From assembly GCA_024138025.1 (NCBI GenBank), contig JAMXBD010002233.1, positions 157,839 through 221,838 of the forward strand: a stretch of 64,000 nt of DNA. The letters run 5' to 3'. The first letter of the stretch is position 1. Each line of letters opens with the position of its first letter. Position numbers and translations under genes: made by a program. This stretch comes from Combretum micranthum (taxonomy: Eukaryota; Streptophyta; Magnoliopsida; Myrtales; Combretaceae). Shown piece after piece: positions 48,331 through 60,488 of the stretch. The notes under the pieces were generated by a model, which worked only from the letters and a program-made list of their open reading frames with translations, was not told the origin of the DNA and searched no databases.

Positions 48331-50483
48331 TGATTTACCACAAAAGTTAAAAGTAAATTTTGTTTATATATACATAATTATCTTTAAAGAGGTAGAAATT
48401 TTGCCTTCATCTTCTCCTTCTCTCCTCTTCAAAAATCAACATTTTCACATACACACACTCCTCTCTTCAACTTCAATTTCTTCTCTTTAATCACCAAGGA
48501 AAAGCCTCCATCTTCAAGTTAAGGCAAGTCTAAGTAAGTTATTTCTTGCTTTGTGTTTGTTATTTATGTGTTTGAGTAGTTGTAAAATTAGTGTTATTGT
48601 TGGTTAATGGTTGATTTAGGATGGCTATGAGTTTTGGATTATTGGTTGGTTGTTTGATGTGGATGTAGAGATGGGTTAGAAGAATAGAAGGAGTGGATGA
48701 TGAATTTGAGTCTTGCATGATGATGTATAAGTGTTTGGATGGAAACAAGACAATTAGAATTGGTTAAAGCATGTAAATATTGCAAAGTGTAAATGTGTAT
48801 TCGCTGTTGTATGACTACGGCCGGTAGTAGAGGGCATGGTCATGTCCATTTGCGAAATCTAGGCTACCATGGGGTGTGGCAAAGGCCGTGGTCAATTCTG
48901 TGGCCGTGCTTGGGTTGATACGCCTAGTTCCATGGGGCATGGCAAGGGGCGTGGTGGCAACTGGTTATCAAATGGTCATCAACACAGGGGCATAGTGAAG
49001 GGTGTGGTGAAGCTTATGTGTTGCTCTATCCCATATGGCCCTTGGCATGAGGCGTGGTGGGGAGCATGGCAACCTTAAAGTGTCTTTTTGTCTCCTTCTT
49101 CTCTAGATTCTTTTAATCAATCTTATTTCTTTGTTAAGTAGATAGTAATACAAGTTTTTCTATCTCATAGGAATCATAAATCACGATTTAGACTTTCTGT
49201 TAGACTATTACGATGATTAAGGAGCATGCACGGGTGAGTAACTTGAATCTTATCACCTTGTTTGTGATTGTAAATGGTGGGATATAGTTTAATTGTAACT
49301 ATAGGGAATCAATTGCATGGGATGGGAAATTTTGCATGTTATATGTTGTATGTTGGATTTGTAATTCTTAATAATTGAAGTGACAACTACTTGCTTGACA
49401 TTAAATTATAGTTATCTCATTGAGTGTCTGAAATTGATATGACCACTTAATAATATGGAATTAACTTTCATAGACTTCTAAAATTAATATGACATGCATT
49501 TCATAACATCATATTGCATTAGCATGGTATTCATGTCACGTGTTAATATTTCGATTATGTGGTAATGCTTGTTGGGACCAGTAAGTCTGCTTGTAGGTCA
49601 CTATAGGGTTGTCAGCTTCGCAAAAACTAAGTAGACTTCGAAGAAGGTCGTTTGTGTCGGAGCTAGCTTTAGAATGTTAATACTTAGTGAGATTTCTCAA
49701 GTTTTAAGAAAAGTGGAAGTTTTTATTTGAAAGCAAAAGAAAATTGTTCTCTAAAGGACTGCTCATGTCATGTGGGGCTCTAGTAGAGGCCATTTCCCCA
49801 AGCGGGTTAGGTGAAGAGAAAGTCCTTTTACTTTGGTTTTGAGTTTCTCATGAGCATGAATTACTAAATTATCCTTCAACCCATAGGGAGGTGTAAATCC
49901 CTATATGTAAACTTCCAAATTTTTGAATCAGTTTAGCTTAAAACTCTAATTTGGAAGTCAACCGGAACCCTAAAGTCAACAAAACCCCAGTTTGACGTAA
50001 TAGCTTAAGTTCGGCAATCCAATAAGCAACCCGGAGAAAGTAAGTAAGAGTTTAGTATGTAGAATAGTGCGTAATTATCTAAGGAAGCCTAAAAAGATCA
50101 TATTAGTAAAACTGTGAATCATCTTGAACCCATCGACACAGTTCTTGAAAAACGTGTCCGGGCTCTTAAATCTAGAGCGTTAGATATAGTGCAAAGATGT
50201 GAAAGACTTTATGAGGTTTAATGTTATTAGTTGGAAATCTTATGAGACTAGTTTGTCAGGTTTTTAATTGTTTTGATGACATGTAGTTTTAGATTTTTTT
50301 TGTTAGTTCATGATTTAAAGAGATTATATTTTCTTTTTATGTGATGTATTAAAGTAATTAAATTGTGAGTTTTGGTGATTAAATTTGATATATTTTTGGT
50401 ATAGTGTTTTAATAGCCTTAGCGTGTTCTTAATAAGATAAGGACACATAGTGAACTTTAATGCCTTTAACTTAGGGCGTTACA
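48331..50483 (+). mobile_element. Second solo LTR of a related family, 2153 bp
   Basis: Begins TGATTTACCACAAAAG and ends TTAGGGCGTTACA, with acttt on both sides (48326-48330 and 50484-50488). Its start resembles the reversed start of the 42-45.5 kb LTR (TGAAATACCCCAAACC). Both contain a C/T-rich leader and a block of 'ggccgtggtc/ggggcgtggtgg' words. No internal domains. A 69-codon open frame at 48869 is a product of the G-rich block. The 5-bp match alone could be chance; the family resemblance supports the call. Confidence 0.5.
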
Positions 50484-50488
50484 ACTTT

Positions 50489-51303
50489 TAGGTCAAATCT
50501 GTACCGACTCATTTCAAAACCTAAGCAACTTTAAATGTTAAAAATAATCTTAGAAATAAATAGATCTTTTTAGTAGGTAGAAAACGACTACTAAAATGCA
50601 AAATTCTGAGTTAAATAAGCAAGCTATAATCGTTTTAAGTTGGAATTTCTCTTGATGCAAATTTTCACAAAAATAACAAGATAGAATTATAAAGTTTAAG
50701 TAGAACTTTTATGAAATACTCATTCGGATATTTCTTTTTTTAGGTAACGAGGAATACGAGACTCTCTTCTTATGGATTATTATGACTAAGCAAATTGCGA
50801 TATAGACGAGTGAGTTTTCCCTCATGATTTCATTACCTCGCTTGTGCTTGTAGATAGTTGCACTAGATCTATATGAAAAAGATAAAATGAACATGTATGG
50901 GGTTATGAGTTTATATGTAATTGCTCTTATGTATGTGTAACAAAGGATGCAAAGCATATCGAAATCAACAAATGATTGTTTAAATACATTATTAATATTA
51001 CATGTTGCTTATGTGTGTAAGATATTTGTTTGATCACCATTAAGTATATTTTAATTTTATTCGGCTTTTAATAAAAACTAAATAGGACGTATTATATTCA
51101 TCGAGTCACATGTCGAAAACTGCTACTCTCTACTGCGAAGAATCGGAAGGGTTTAAGGCCAAGCTTACTCGAAGAGGCCATGGCTATGCTCATTCTTAGG
51201 GAACTAAGGCATACCGAGGGTATATACCAAGGATGAGCCACGCTGATCGATCGTTGTGAGTAGAGTGCTCGAGGACTAGCAGTGAAGAGCAAAAACCTTC
51301 AAC
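50489..51303. other. Intergenic, LTR-like DNA
   Basis: No gene. 51090-51300 is GC-richer ('cgaagaggccatggctatgc') and resembles LTR sequence leading to the end at 52101. Confidence 0.35.
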
Positions 51304-51306
51304 TAT

Positions 51307-51465
51307 CACTACAAGAAAACTAGCCTTTAGAGACAGACATTTTACGATGGAAAATAGGTAAAACAAGTTATATTTCTACAAATACAATCGGCGATGATGG
51401 TTTTTGCTAAGAAAATTTACATTTAGAGAAAGAATTTTCGTTTCTAAAGCCCAGTTTTTCTAGTG
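51307..51465. mobile_element. CACTA (CMC/EnSpm) miniature element, 159 bp
   Basis: Begins CACTACAAGAAAACTAG and ends CCCAGTTTTTCTAGTG, the CACTA terminal repeat. It is flanked on both sides by the 3-bp duplication tat (51304-51306, 51466-51468). Subterminal 'ctttagagacag' and 'tttctaaag' repeats are typical of the superfamily. No coding, so it would depend on an autonomous element elsewhere. Confidence 0.85.
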
Positions 51466-51468
51466 TAT

Positions 51469-52103
51469 CATTCCTTAACTCTCGATACGAAGACCGTAAA
51501 TATGTTCTTGTACAGTTTCCAAATACCCATACATAATTATTTGTATCATGTGGTTTTAGCACAGTATGCATAGCGTATATTTGAAAATTATAAACTTATT
51601 TGAAATACGATACGAATAAATGGAATATCTCACTAAGTGCATTGTAAGCTTATACCCTCATAGATTTTTGTTGAAACAGGTACGCCTGAGACTCTATCCG
51701 AGGACGAGACATTAAAGAAATCATTAGTGGATTATTGAGCTTTTATAGACATAGGAGCATAGAAGGAATTTACTTTCTTGAAATTTCTTTAGGAGTAATA
51801 TATGTTATGTTAATATTTTAAAGATTACTAAGAAGTATATTTGCATAGACTTGAAGATATTAGTGGGGGTATGCCCCTAAGAATTATAATAAATCTTATT
51901 TATGTTTAATGTTAAGTGTTTCTCTTGCCTTATTACTAAATTGTTATCAAAATAAATTACACTACTTCAATGCGTTCCCTCTGATGTGTTATATGCCTTA
52001 TACATAATATGAAAGCCTTTGCGTGACTAAGGAAGTCATTCATGGACTTTAATATCGTATATGCAGACTGCCCTGTTTAGGGCACCCCTCGGGGTGTGAC
52101 ACT
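51469..52103. other. Probable LTR right end
   Basis: Ends at 52101 with 'tagggcacccctcggggtgtgaca', closely matching the end at 40221, preceded in both by 'tatgaaagcctttg...gactaagg' words. The left boundary was not found. Confidence 0.4.
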
Positions 52104-52199
52104 GGTACTTTTGATGCTTTATCTCGAAATTAGATAATATTGCTACTTTTTGCGGTCTATAGATTATATACATTTGAATTCTAAATAGAAGTATAATAA
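52104..52199. repeat. Direct repeat, copy 1
   Basis: About 95 bp ('gctactttttgcggtctatagatta', 'gaattctaaatagaagtataata') repeated at 52468-52569. Confidence 0.6.
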
Positions 52200-52467
52200 A
52201 AAGAAAGCTATGTATTTATATATTGAAAATTAATCTTAGATTTTTAATTAATATATTGTTTTAGGAAAAAAATTCTTTTGCATATATAAAAATAATTTTT
52301 TTAATTCCTCATATAATACATCAATAAAAACCTAAATCTAATTTTCAATGAATTAATATATAACTTTTATTTTATTTTAAAATAACATATTAGCTAAAAA
52401 GTAATAATATTAATTTGTAATAAATTAGTTTGTAAATTGACACCATCATGAATAATTAGTTCGCAAA

Positions 52468-52569
52468 AAGTATGAGTATTTCTAGTATTTTATCTTAAAA
52501 TTAGGTAACATGCTACTTTTTATGGTCTATAGATTACATATATTTGGATTCTAAATATAAATACAATAG
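52468..52569. repeat. Direct repeat, copy 2
   Basis: Matches 52104-52199 in the same orientation with scattered differences, about 365 bp away. The DNA between and after (to 53422) is AT-rich without genes. Confidence 0.6.
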
Positions 52570-53422
52570 TAGTGATTTGACTTATTGATAAATTAAGGTC
52601 TTTTAACTTTGTCCTAGCATTACCTATAAAGAATTATAGTAAAATATGTCATATTATTAATTATATAACATAACATACAAAGTATAATAAATTATGGAAC
52701 TTAATGCTAAATATATAATATCTCTAAACTACATTTACACTTACATTTATATAGAACATTTTAGTTTTGATGATATTTTGATTTATCCATTATTGTTAAT
52801 TATACATATAATCTAATCATTTAGTACATATCATGTCCTTACTTATCTACTTCTTTCGTAGTCTGGACTATTTACATTTACATCTTTTCTTATACACTCT
52901 CATCACAACCCTTTTCCATAAACCAATAAAGTTTGTTTTTCCTTAAATTATAGTTTGGTATAGATTTATCGACATATTTTAGTGGATAAGCTATGGGTCT
53001 TTTTTTTTTAAATTACAAATTAAACTTCAATTCATTACCACACTTCAAATTGAACTAAAGCAAGCCATTAAGAAAATGAAGAATTGTTTTAGTCAAAATT
53101 GCTTATTATTAGTTTCTTTATAACATATAAAAAAGAAGTGTAAATGAATATATTACATATAATTAAAAAAATCAGACTTTAGCCATGTTTAATAAACATC
53201 ACAGTATAGAATAAATGCGGCTAAATATATATTTAGCACCATTTATTCTACATTGTGATGTTAGCCTTTTTTTTTTTTTTTGTAGTGGAAAGAATTGTAA
53301 ATGTGCATACAACAACAAATGAAAATAAATAGCCCACTATTATATTTAGAATATAAGAAAAATTGTATATACGACATAAAATTATCTACTTTCAATAAGG
53401 CAGTAGCAAGGTGGAAAACTTC

Positions 53423-55277
53423 CTAAAGAAGAGAAATTTTGCAGTGTGTCGAAGCTCTTGGAAGCTCCCTTAAGCGACAAAGCACTTCTTTATTGTATGT
53501 ATTCCAGTCTTTACCTTGGGGAGTTCTCCATTGACTAGTCTTTAGTACAATGTTGTCTAAGACTTTTGTAGTTGCTAGTAAAATCCCCACAATTGACCAT
53601 TGTTCCTCCGTTGAGCCAAAATCTAGGATTATAATATTTTTGAGATGCAATTGGCAGCATGAGGGTATTGGATCCAATATGTAATCTTTCTTTTCAACAA
53701 TCTCGGATAACTGGACTTCCTATATATATCAAAAGTAATATAAATAGTGATGTTATCAATAAGATAATTCAATAAACTTGTAATTTTCAAAAATGATAAG
53801 AAAAAGTAAATTGAGTTTGCATTAAATCAACACTAAAGTAGCAAAGCCTAGATAAAATCTTACCACTGAAAATTGAAGTGTTTGTAGACAAGGCATACAT
53901 CTTAAAATGGCTGCAAGTGTTGCAATGTTGAAATTTGCAATCTTAGTCCACGAACCAAACTTCAATTTAGAAATATTGTGAAATACTGGAAGTTGACCAA
54001 GGAGCTCTATTTTAGAGTTGAGAACCTGGAGATAAAATAGTGAAATAAATGAAAAATCTTGTAATACCCAAAAGGAAAAATAAAGAAACACTAATTTCTC
54101 AACAACTCTAGGAAAAAAGTGGGAACAATTATAGCTATTCATTACTCAAACTTATAAAAAAAAATTCAATAATCGGATTGAATTTTTTTGTAAAATACTT
54201 TCATTTAAATAAAAAAATTAATAAATGAAAATTCTATCATATATTTATTCCATTCCATAGTCTGAAGCGAAGTTTACGAACAATTAGAGTTTTCTTGTAG
54301 TATCAATTGTTTTTAGGATTGTCTTGAAGCCAAATATGAATAGAATTCGCAATATATAATCATACATACCTCAGCAAGATTAGAAGATAACTCTAGAGAT
54401 TTCACACTTGTAGAGAATCCCTTCAATAGCTTATATAAACTAGAAGCAAGAACTATCCTTTCCTCATCATTGATGTGAATAACAACACTAGTCATTGTCG
54501 ACGATGATGTAGAGATACAGAATCGTGCTCCAACATATTGAAAGTATTCAAGATTGCAGCCATGAATCAACACTTGGCATGTATTTTCACCATAACGCTC
54601 CAATATGTATAACTCGCGAAGTTTAGGAGTAAAATATGAAGGTTGACGAAGTATTTGCACTCATTAATTTTCAGAACTTCAAGGGTAGGAAGAGAGAATA
54701 ACTTTCTAAGCTTTTCTTCATCCTTAAGTTCCACACCCTTAAGATTCAAGACTTTGAGAGAAGGAAGAAGTAATGAAGACGGTAGTTGATCAAGGCCAGG
54801 ATATGGGCCATCCGAAAACTCCAGAGAAAGTTCTTTTAGACGACCATGGAAAACGCACAGAGGGAGAAGCTGATTTGCATATGGCTCTGTTATGCTGTTA
54901 AGACTAAGAGAAGTATAGAGACATTGAACATTGTATTTAATTGAAGCAGTGGTAATCCAATCATTAACTATTGCAATGTCCTTTAGGTCTTCCAAAGAGA
55001 AGTGAAGAAGGAAGGCAGTCAAAGGAGATGAATCGCGAAACTCGAAAGCTCTTTTGATGATGTCCAGGAACTGAGCCCTTTCAGTTGCATACATGTTTGT
55101 TGTAAGAATGGGATGGGTGAAGTTGAAAGTTGGGATGCGAGTCCATAGGTGCTTCCATCTTGTTGATAACACGCTAGTCCTTATGGTATCTTTCAATGGA
55201 AGGAATGACAAGATACAAATTAAAATATCTTCAGGTAAATCATCCAACTGAGTATTCCTCAACCTTGTGGCTTCCAT
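53423..55277 (-). CDS. F-box/FBD/LRR-repeat protein, one frameshift
   Basis: F-box proteins recruit substrates to SCF ubiquitin ligases; this FBD/LRR subclass is very large in plants and its substrates are mostly unknown. ATG 55277 (MEATRLRNTQLDDLPEDILI) opens the F-box, with FLPLKDTIRTSVLSTRWKHL as its second half (residues about 10-50). LRR-like segments follow. Exons: 55277-54370 (donor ctgag|gtatgt), 54025-53864 (acceptor tctccag, donor cagtg|gtaaga), 53719-53423 (acceptor atatag); all join in phase 0. The last exon holds the FBD domain (CCQLHLKNIIILDFGSTEEQ). Exon 1 has a one-base shift between 54655 and 54630. The best fit is a lost T in the run before ACTCC, giving NLHIFTPKLRELYI. About 450 residues if read through. 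An upstream in-frame ATG (55295) is possible. Gene or recent pseudogene. Confidence 0.8.
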
Positions 55278-55449
55278 GTTTATTTTTCCTATCATCAACA
55301 ATATTAATATAAAAGAGGAACACACAAGATAGCTTTTTAATTATTATACTAAATAAAAGAAACTGATTATGATTTCATACCAAAAAGAAGAAACTTAAAG
55401 AAGGAAACAATAATAATATAGGACATTACTTTAAGGATCAGTAATACAA
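55278..55449 (-). promoter_or_regulatory. F-box gene immediate upstream region
   Basis: Leader and promoter of the F-box gene by position. A possible acceptor (gttgatgatag) sits just before the ATG. No specific element is identified. Confidence 0.3.
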
Positions 55450-55990
55450 GTCATAAAAAGTTATCTCCATGATTCATAAGACAACATTTTATTAGATTTT
55501 CTTGCTATTCTATCCATCTATATCTACTATTAATAATAACTTTCCAAATTTTGTGTTTTAACTTTGTGAAGCAAAAAGAAGCGATGATGCCCAAAAGATA
55601 ACCGATATTGAGATGAAGAAAGCAAAGACTAAAAAGGAAAGTTGATTTTTTTTAATGTGTTTGTACTTATGTTTGATTTGAAAGAGGCTATTGTAGTATG
55701 AGAATCGTAGTCATGGAGAGAATATGTTATAAAAATAAAGAAAGTATGCCTGAGAATCTATTGACTTAAAAAAAAAAAAACAATTTTGAAAAAGGACAAT
55801 GTATAAACACTTTAAGAGGACTATATATACATAGATGTTACCTAACCTATAGATATTTGCTCTATTAGTGTCCAAAAATTGGTTCCTATCTAAGAAATAA
55901 AAAATTGTAGGAACATACTTATGCAATTTAGATAAGGATTTAAAACATAGTTTTGGTAAGTCCCTACATATAAAAAAAATCATATTATAA
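55450..55990 (-). repeat. Copy B of the F-box 5' flank (next to the gene)
   Basis: Ordered blocks shared with copies A (46235) and C (57160): 'aagtcataaaaagttatctcc', 'taataataactttccaaatttt', 'gaagcaaaaagaagcgatgatg', 'ataaccgatattgagatgaag', 'aagtatgcctga', 'actttaagaggacta', and 'ggatttaaaacatagttttggtaag' (B and C only). Confidence 0.65.
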
Positions 55991-57159
55991 TGAAAATGTA
56001 TTTATCATCATATATTTTCTTGTTTTGAACATCGAGCGAGATCCATTTTTAAGTAGATGATATATTTAGTGAAGATATTTTCTTATTGGATAATGATTGG
56101 AAAGGAGGGTTAAAGATGATATAATGCTAATACTAATATTTCAAATTAACAAAAATTGCATTTTCTTATCAATATATAGATATATTGTATAACTAATAGA
56201 GGAATATCAATTATTGTCCCATGTAAAATTAAAAGATTCAAATGATTTTAGTATAACAACAATCAAGAAATTCAAACAATATCATAAATGAAATTTTCAA
56301 AAGAAATATATTGAATAATCATTTAGAGAGAGAGAGAGAGAGAAGACAATATCTATAATCCCTATCTTTCTCTTCAAACCAATCCATATATTTATCACTT
56401 TTAATATTTATCATTTTTAATCAAACCACATGGTTTGATTTGAAAAATTACTCAAACCATCATACTAAGGTTTAATCTAATTTAGTTTGTAGATGAAGTT
56501 AATATTCATGGAATTAAGGAATGTGCAATGTACATTGATAAATTATTTATCTATTAAGCATTATAATTTCTAGGTGGTAAAGAAAAGAGAGCATAATTTC
56601 AATATTCAAACCAATTTTTTTGGGTAATATATTAAAAGCAAAAGAATTTTTTAGTCATAAGTAAGATAATATAATATTTTTTTTTAAGAATGACTATCAA
56701 TTTGAAAACTTCAACTCACATTTTTAGTTTGTATGGTTGAATTTTTATTTCACCCTTCCATGATACTCAAAACTATAATGTTGGCCAAAATAGAACAAAC
56801 AATGGTGCATTAGACATGGAGGAAGAGTGGACAAAATAGATTTTGATTATTGTTAGAATGAAGAATTATAATTTCAATCCACCTTAGTAGAAGATGTTTA
56901 CAAATCAACCATATTGTTTTTATGTCAAAAAAAAAAAAAAAAAAGACACATTCAAGAACATGTTATTGAAATGTTTATGTTGTTACTAATCAAAATATGC
57001 CACAATATATGATACATATAAATAATTATACATTGCAATCATATATAGACATAAATTCATTATAATCAAATAAAAAAATCGATTATTCATACCCAAAGGA
57101 AGAAACTTCAAAAAGGATATAATCATAATACATAACGCTATTTGAGAGGGCAATAATAT
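55991..57159. other. Intergenic DNA between flank copies
   Basis: AT-rich with a (GA)n run at 56325-56343. If an F-box gene once sat between copies C and B, no recognisable coding remains here. Confidence 0.4.
56325..56343. repeat. (GA)n microsatellite
   Basis: Nine to ten GA units. Confidence 0.85.
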
Positions 57160-57625
57160 AAGTCAAAAAACATATCTTCATTATACATAGGATAGTATCA
57201 TATTAGGTTCTCATATTATTCAATTTATTTATATTATTAATAATAACTTTCCAAAATTTGTGTTTTACTTTTTGAAGCAAAAAGAAGTGACAATGTAGGA
57301 AAAAAAAAGATATCGAGATGACGAATGCAAAAAACAAAAAAGGAAATGCGTTTGTACCTACTTTTGATCAAAAGAGAATACGTTGCGAAAGTAACCAAAA
57401 TATGCTTGATGCGCGGACTTAAGAACTATGTTGAAAAAGGACTTGGAATAAACTCTTTAAGAGGACTACACACACACACACAAAAGTTACCTAATTTATA
57501 GAGATTTGCTTTAGGAAATAGCAAATTGTAGAAACCCTAATTATGAAGTTTGGATAAGGATTTAAAACATGGTTTTGGTAAGTTCCTACCTAAAAAGAAA
57601 TCATATTAAAATAAATGTCTATTTA
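57160..57625 (-). repeat. Copy C of the F-box 5' flank
   Basis: Same blocks and order as copy B, e.g. 'gaagcaaaaagaagtgacaatg', 'agatatcgagatgacgaatgc', 'aactctttaagaggactac' and 'ggatttaaaacatggttttggtaag'. Contains an (AC)n run at 57469-57482. Confidence 0.65.
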
Positions 57626-59400
57626 AATCATAGCTAATTTATCCCACGATATTACAGTATTAACCATATATTTTTCATCATTGATGGAGATCGATTTTCA
57701 TCTAAGTGGATATTTATTTTTTAAAATATATTTTTATAGTGGATAATGATTGGAACAGAGGGTTAAAGATTATATAATGCTAATCTTGATCTTTTAAATT
57801 AACAAAAATTATACTTTCTTACAAAAAATATATTAAATACAACTAATAGAGGAATCTTAATTAAGAGATATTTGTTTATTTACCGATCTGGCAATAATTT
57901 AATTACATAAATAAAACTATATAAAAATAATTATATAAATATTAATGCAAATTTGTATATTGAATATGCGATTTTGTTTTCCTTACACATATCTTATGTT
58001 TTATATGCAATTTTTACAACTTTTGTCAAAAAAAAAAAACTATTTATAGTAAATCGTATGTTAAGGATACAATCTTACTTTTCATTTATAAATATCGAGC
58101 TTGAATTTTGCCCCCATTCTCTTAAAGGTCTCGATTTGTATCATACCCGACCCATTAGACACGAAATACTAAAAAAGGAACCAATAAGTCTTTGTAAAAA
58201 GCCCGTTTTCAAAAACTAGTTTGATTTGGAGTCGCCACTACTATTTTAAAACCTAAACGGTTATCAAGGCTTTAGATGAGTTTTAGAAACCTTGCATATA
58301 TAGGCCAAAAACTCATAAAAGCATTTAATTTAAATTTTTCAATTTTTAGTTTTCTTTTGAAAAAGAGATTATAAAAATATTCTTTGTTTTGGTTTTGAAA
58401 AAAAAAAAACTAAGAGTTTTTTATTATTATGACCGCTCATTGGGTATTTATATATCTATTAGCTGAATCAGATCATTATAGTTCGTTTTTGTTTTGTAAA
58501 ATTTTTAGTGTGTTTATCTTTTTTTAGTTTAAAGAAACTGCCAAGTGAAAGTAACTAATCGTTTTGGTTTTTATCTTGAAAATTCCTAGAAGATTTTATT
58601 TTATATTTTTTTTATTATTTTTTGCTTTTGAAAACTCCTAAAAGATCCTAAGTTTTTCCAAAACCTCATTATTTTGTTTTTGGCATTTAGAAAATAATTA
58701 AGTGATATTTATTTATAAGATATTGAAGAGACTTTATTTACTAATATACCCTTTATAAAAGAGAAAGATAGAAAGTGATAAAAACATATGTTTTTTTTTT
58801 AATTTTCATGAAATTTTTTATTTTTAGGTATTTAATAAAGAAGATGACATTCACAGGGACTTGAAAAGTTATACATGAGTAATCATGCTGGATAATTTGC
58901 CTAATAATCACAAACAATATATGTCAAAAAAAGCACGTGTTATCAAAGAGTAATCTAAGAAGCTGATAATTCTAACCTATATTTGTGTCGATTTTTGTAA
59001 TTTAACTTCTAAAATTGAATTTTACATCTTAAAGTTTTATTTATTAAATTTAATTCATCATATTCATCTAAAACATGCATTATCATTTCAACATAGCAAA
59101 CTAATAATATCACATACATATCATAGACACACGCATATATATTTTTTAATATGACATCTATATACATCCGTGACCTTTTTCTAATACATATATTGTATTG
59201 TTTATGTAAAATTGCGTACCATATAATATCGTATATCATAATATATAATTTTTTCTTTTTCCTTTTTACTATTTTCTGGGATTCTATATATATATATTGG
59301 CCGGTCTGGGGCTCTACATGTTGCATGGGGGTATTTGCAAACAAGACATCAATCAGAAAATAAATTAACTAGCAAGGCAAATTAGCAAAACATGATAAAA
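57626..59400. other. Intergenic DNA with an LTR-retrotransposon fragment
   Basis: 58190-58290 contains 'tttgatttggagtcgccacta' followed by 'aaacctaaacgg', a phrase I associate with LTR ends of plant gypsy (Ogre/Tat-type) elements, from memory. The rest is AT-rich; no gene. Confidence 0.35.
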
Positions 59401-60270
59401 AAAGAAGAGGCTGGAGTTTCACATAGCAGACCTAGCTACTGCTTCGTGGGTCAAATTGGATCGGCACGAGTCGGGTTCGGAGTTGGGTACTTCGACGCCA
59501 AGTGGCTCAGATTGAAATGCGGGTTCGACTTGAACGTGGGTCTTTGATACCTGCAAAAAGAAACAGAAAAGGGCCTCTCTCTCGTGTCAGTGAGTGGCCG
59601 AGATGGTGGAGTCGACAGTGAACGATTGTAGTTCTGAGTGACGTTCGGCGGTTTGGTGAAGATTGGGACTGATGGAGATGGTCGGGGTATGGTTCGGGTT
59701 TGTGGTCAATTGAGGTTACGAAGGTGGGTTGAATCGGTACAGGAGCTGAGTCGGTTTTGGATGAGATTGGCGGTTCAAATGGTGGACTTCGGTACGCGAG
59801 TTGTGGATGGAGAATAGTGGAGGTTGATGTTGTTTGGTTGGGGCTTGTCGGGGGTTGGTTTTGGCAATGGCTTTTTTGGATGGCTGGTATGGCGTTCGGT
59901 TGATTGCGGAGGACTGACTGTGGTGGTTCCCGTATGTGAGGCCGGAGCTTGAGGTGGGGGTTGTTGATGGTGGTGCTTTTGGGTTCGGTTTGATGGAGGT
60001 TATGGGGTAGGTGCAACGGCCGTAGAAGGTGGTATGGTGTTGGTGGTATAGGATGGAAGATGATGGTGATGTTGGTTTTGGATGTGGGGTATTGGTTGAG
60101 TGGTGTGATTAGCGGTGGCTTTTAATAGAAGGCGTCGGTGGTCCGCGGCAGCCTCTGGGAGTTACGTAAGGAGGAGGATCGAAGTTCAGGGAGTTTTAGC
60201 CTGAATTGAATGAGTTCGAGAGACGACTGGAGATAGATCCCCCTTTTTATAACGGAAGTGGGTTCGTTAT
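59401..60270. other. GT-rich, higher-GC segment of unknown nature
   Basis: About 50% G+C and strongly G/T-biased on the plus strand ('ggtggtggttgg' words), unlike its surroundings. The minus strand has a 169-codon open frame (60016-59507), but its Pro/His/Ser/Thr-rich content is what C/A-rich DNA gives by chance, so I do not call it a gene. It could be the leader or LTR of a retroelement. Confidence 0.35.
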
Positions 60271-60488
60271 TATTCAGTTATACAGCCATTAATGGCCGTT
60301 ACTGAATTTGAAAGGTCGGGGACGGTTACTATGAAGTTTTTTTTTTTTAGATATAAAAAAAAAAAATCTTTGATTTGCAGATAAAAGGGGAAGAGTTAGA
60401 TTTTAGTTTTAGAGGTAGCTCGAAACGAGCTTAAAAGCTTGAAATCGATCTTCTGCAGCGTCGGACGGTTTCGGGGAAGACAAGGCGC
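60271..60488. repeat. Tandem repeat unit 1 (218 bp)
   Basis: Contains tacagccattaatggccg, ggtcggggacggttactatg, gatttgcagataaaagggg, agctcgaaacgagctt and gggaagacaaggcgc. Followed directly by unit 2. Confidence 0.85.

Noticed and set aside
48869..49078. 69-codon Gly/Arg/Trp-rich open frame
   Set aside because: Lies within the proposed solo LTR and comes from repeated 'ggcrtggcaagg' words.
59507..60016. 169-codon minus-strand open frame
   Set aside because: Pro/His/Ser/Thr-rich product of C/A-biased DNA, no domain, no leader or splice context.
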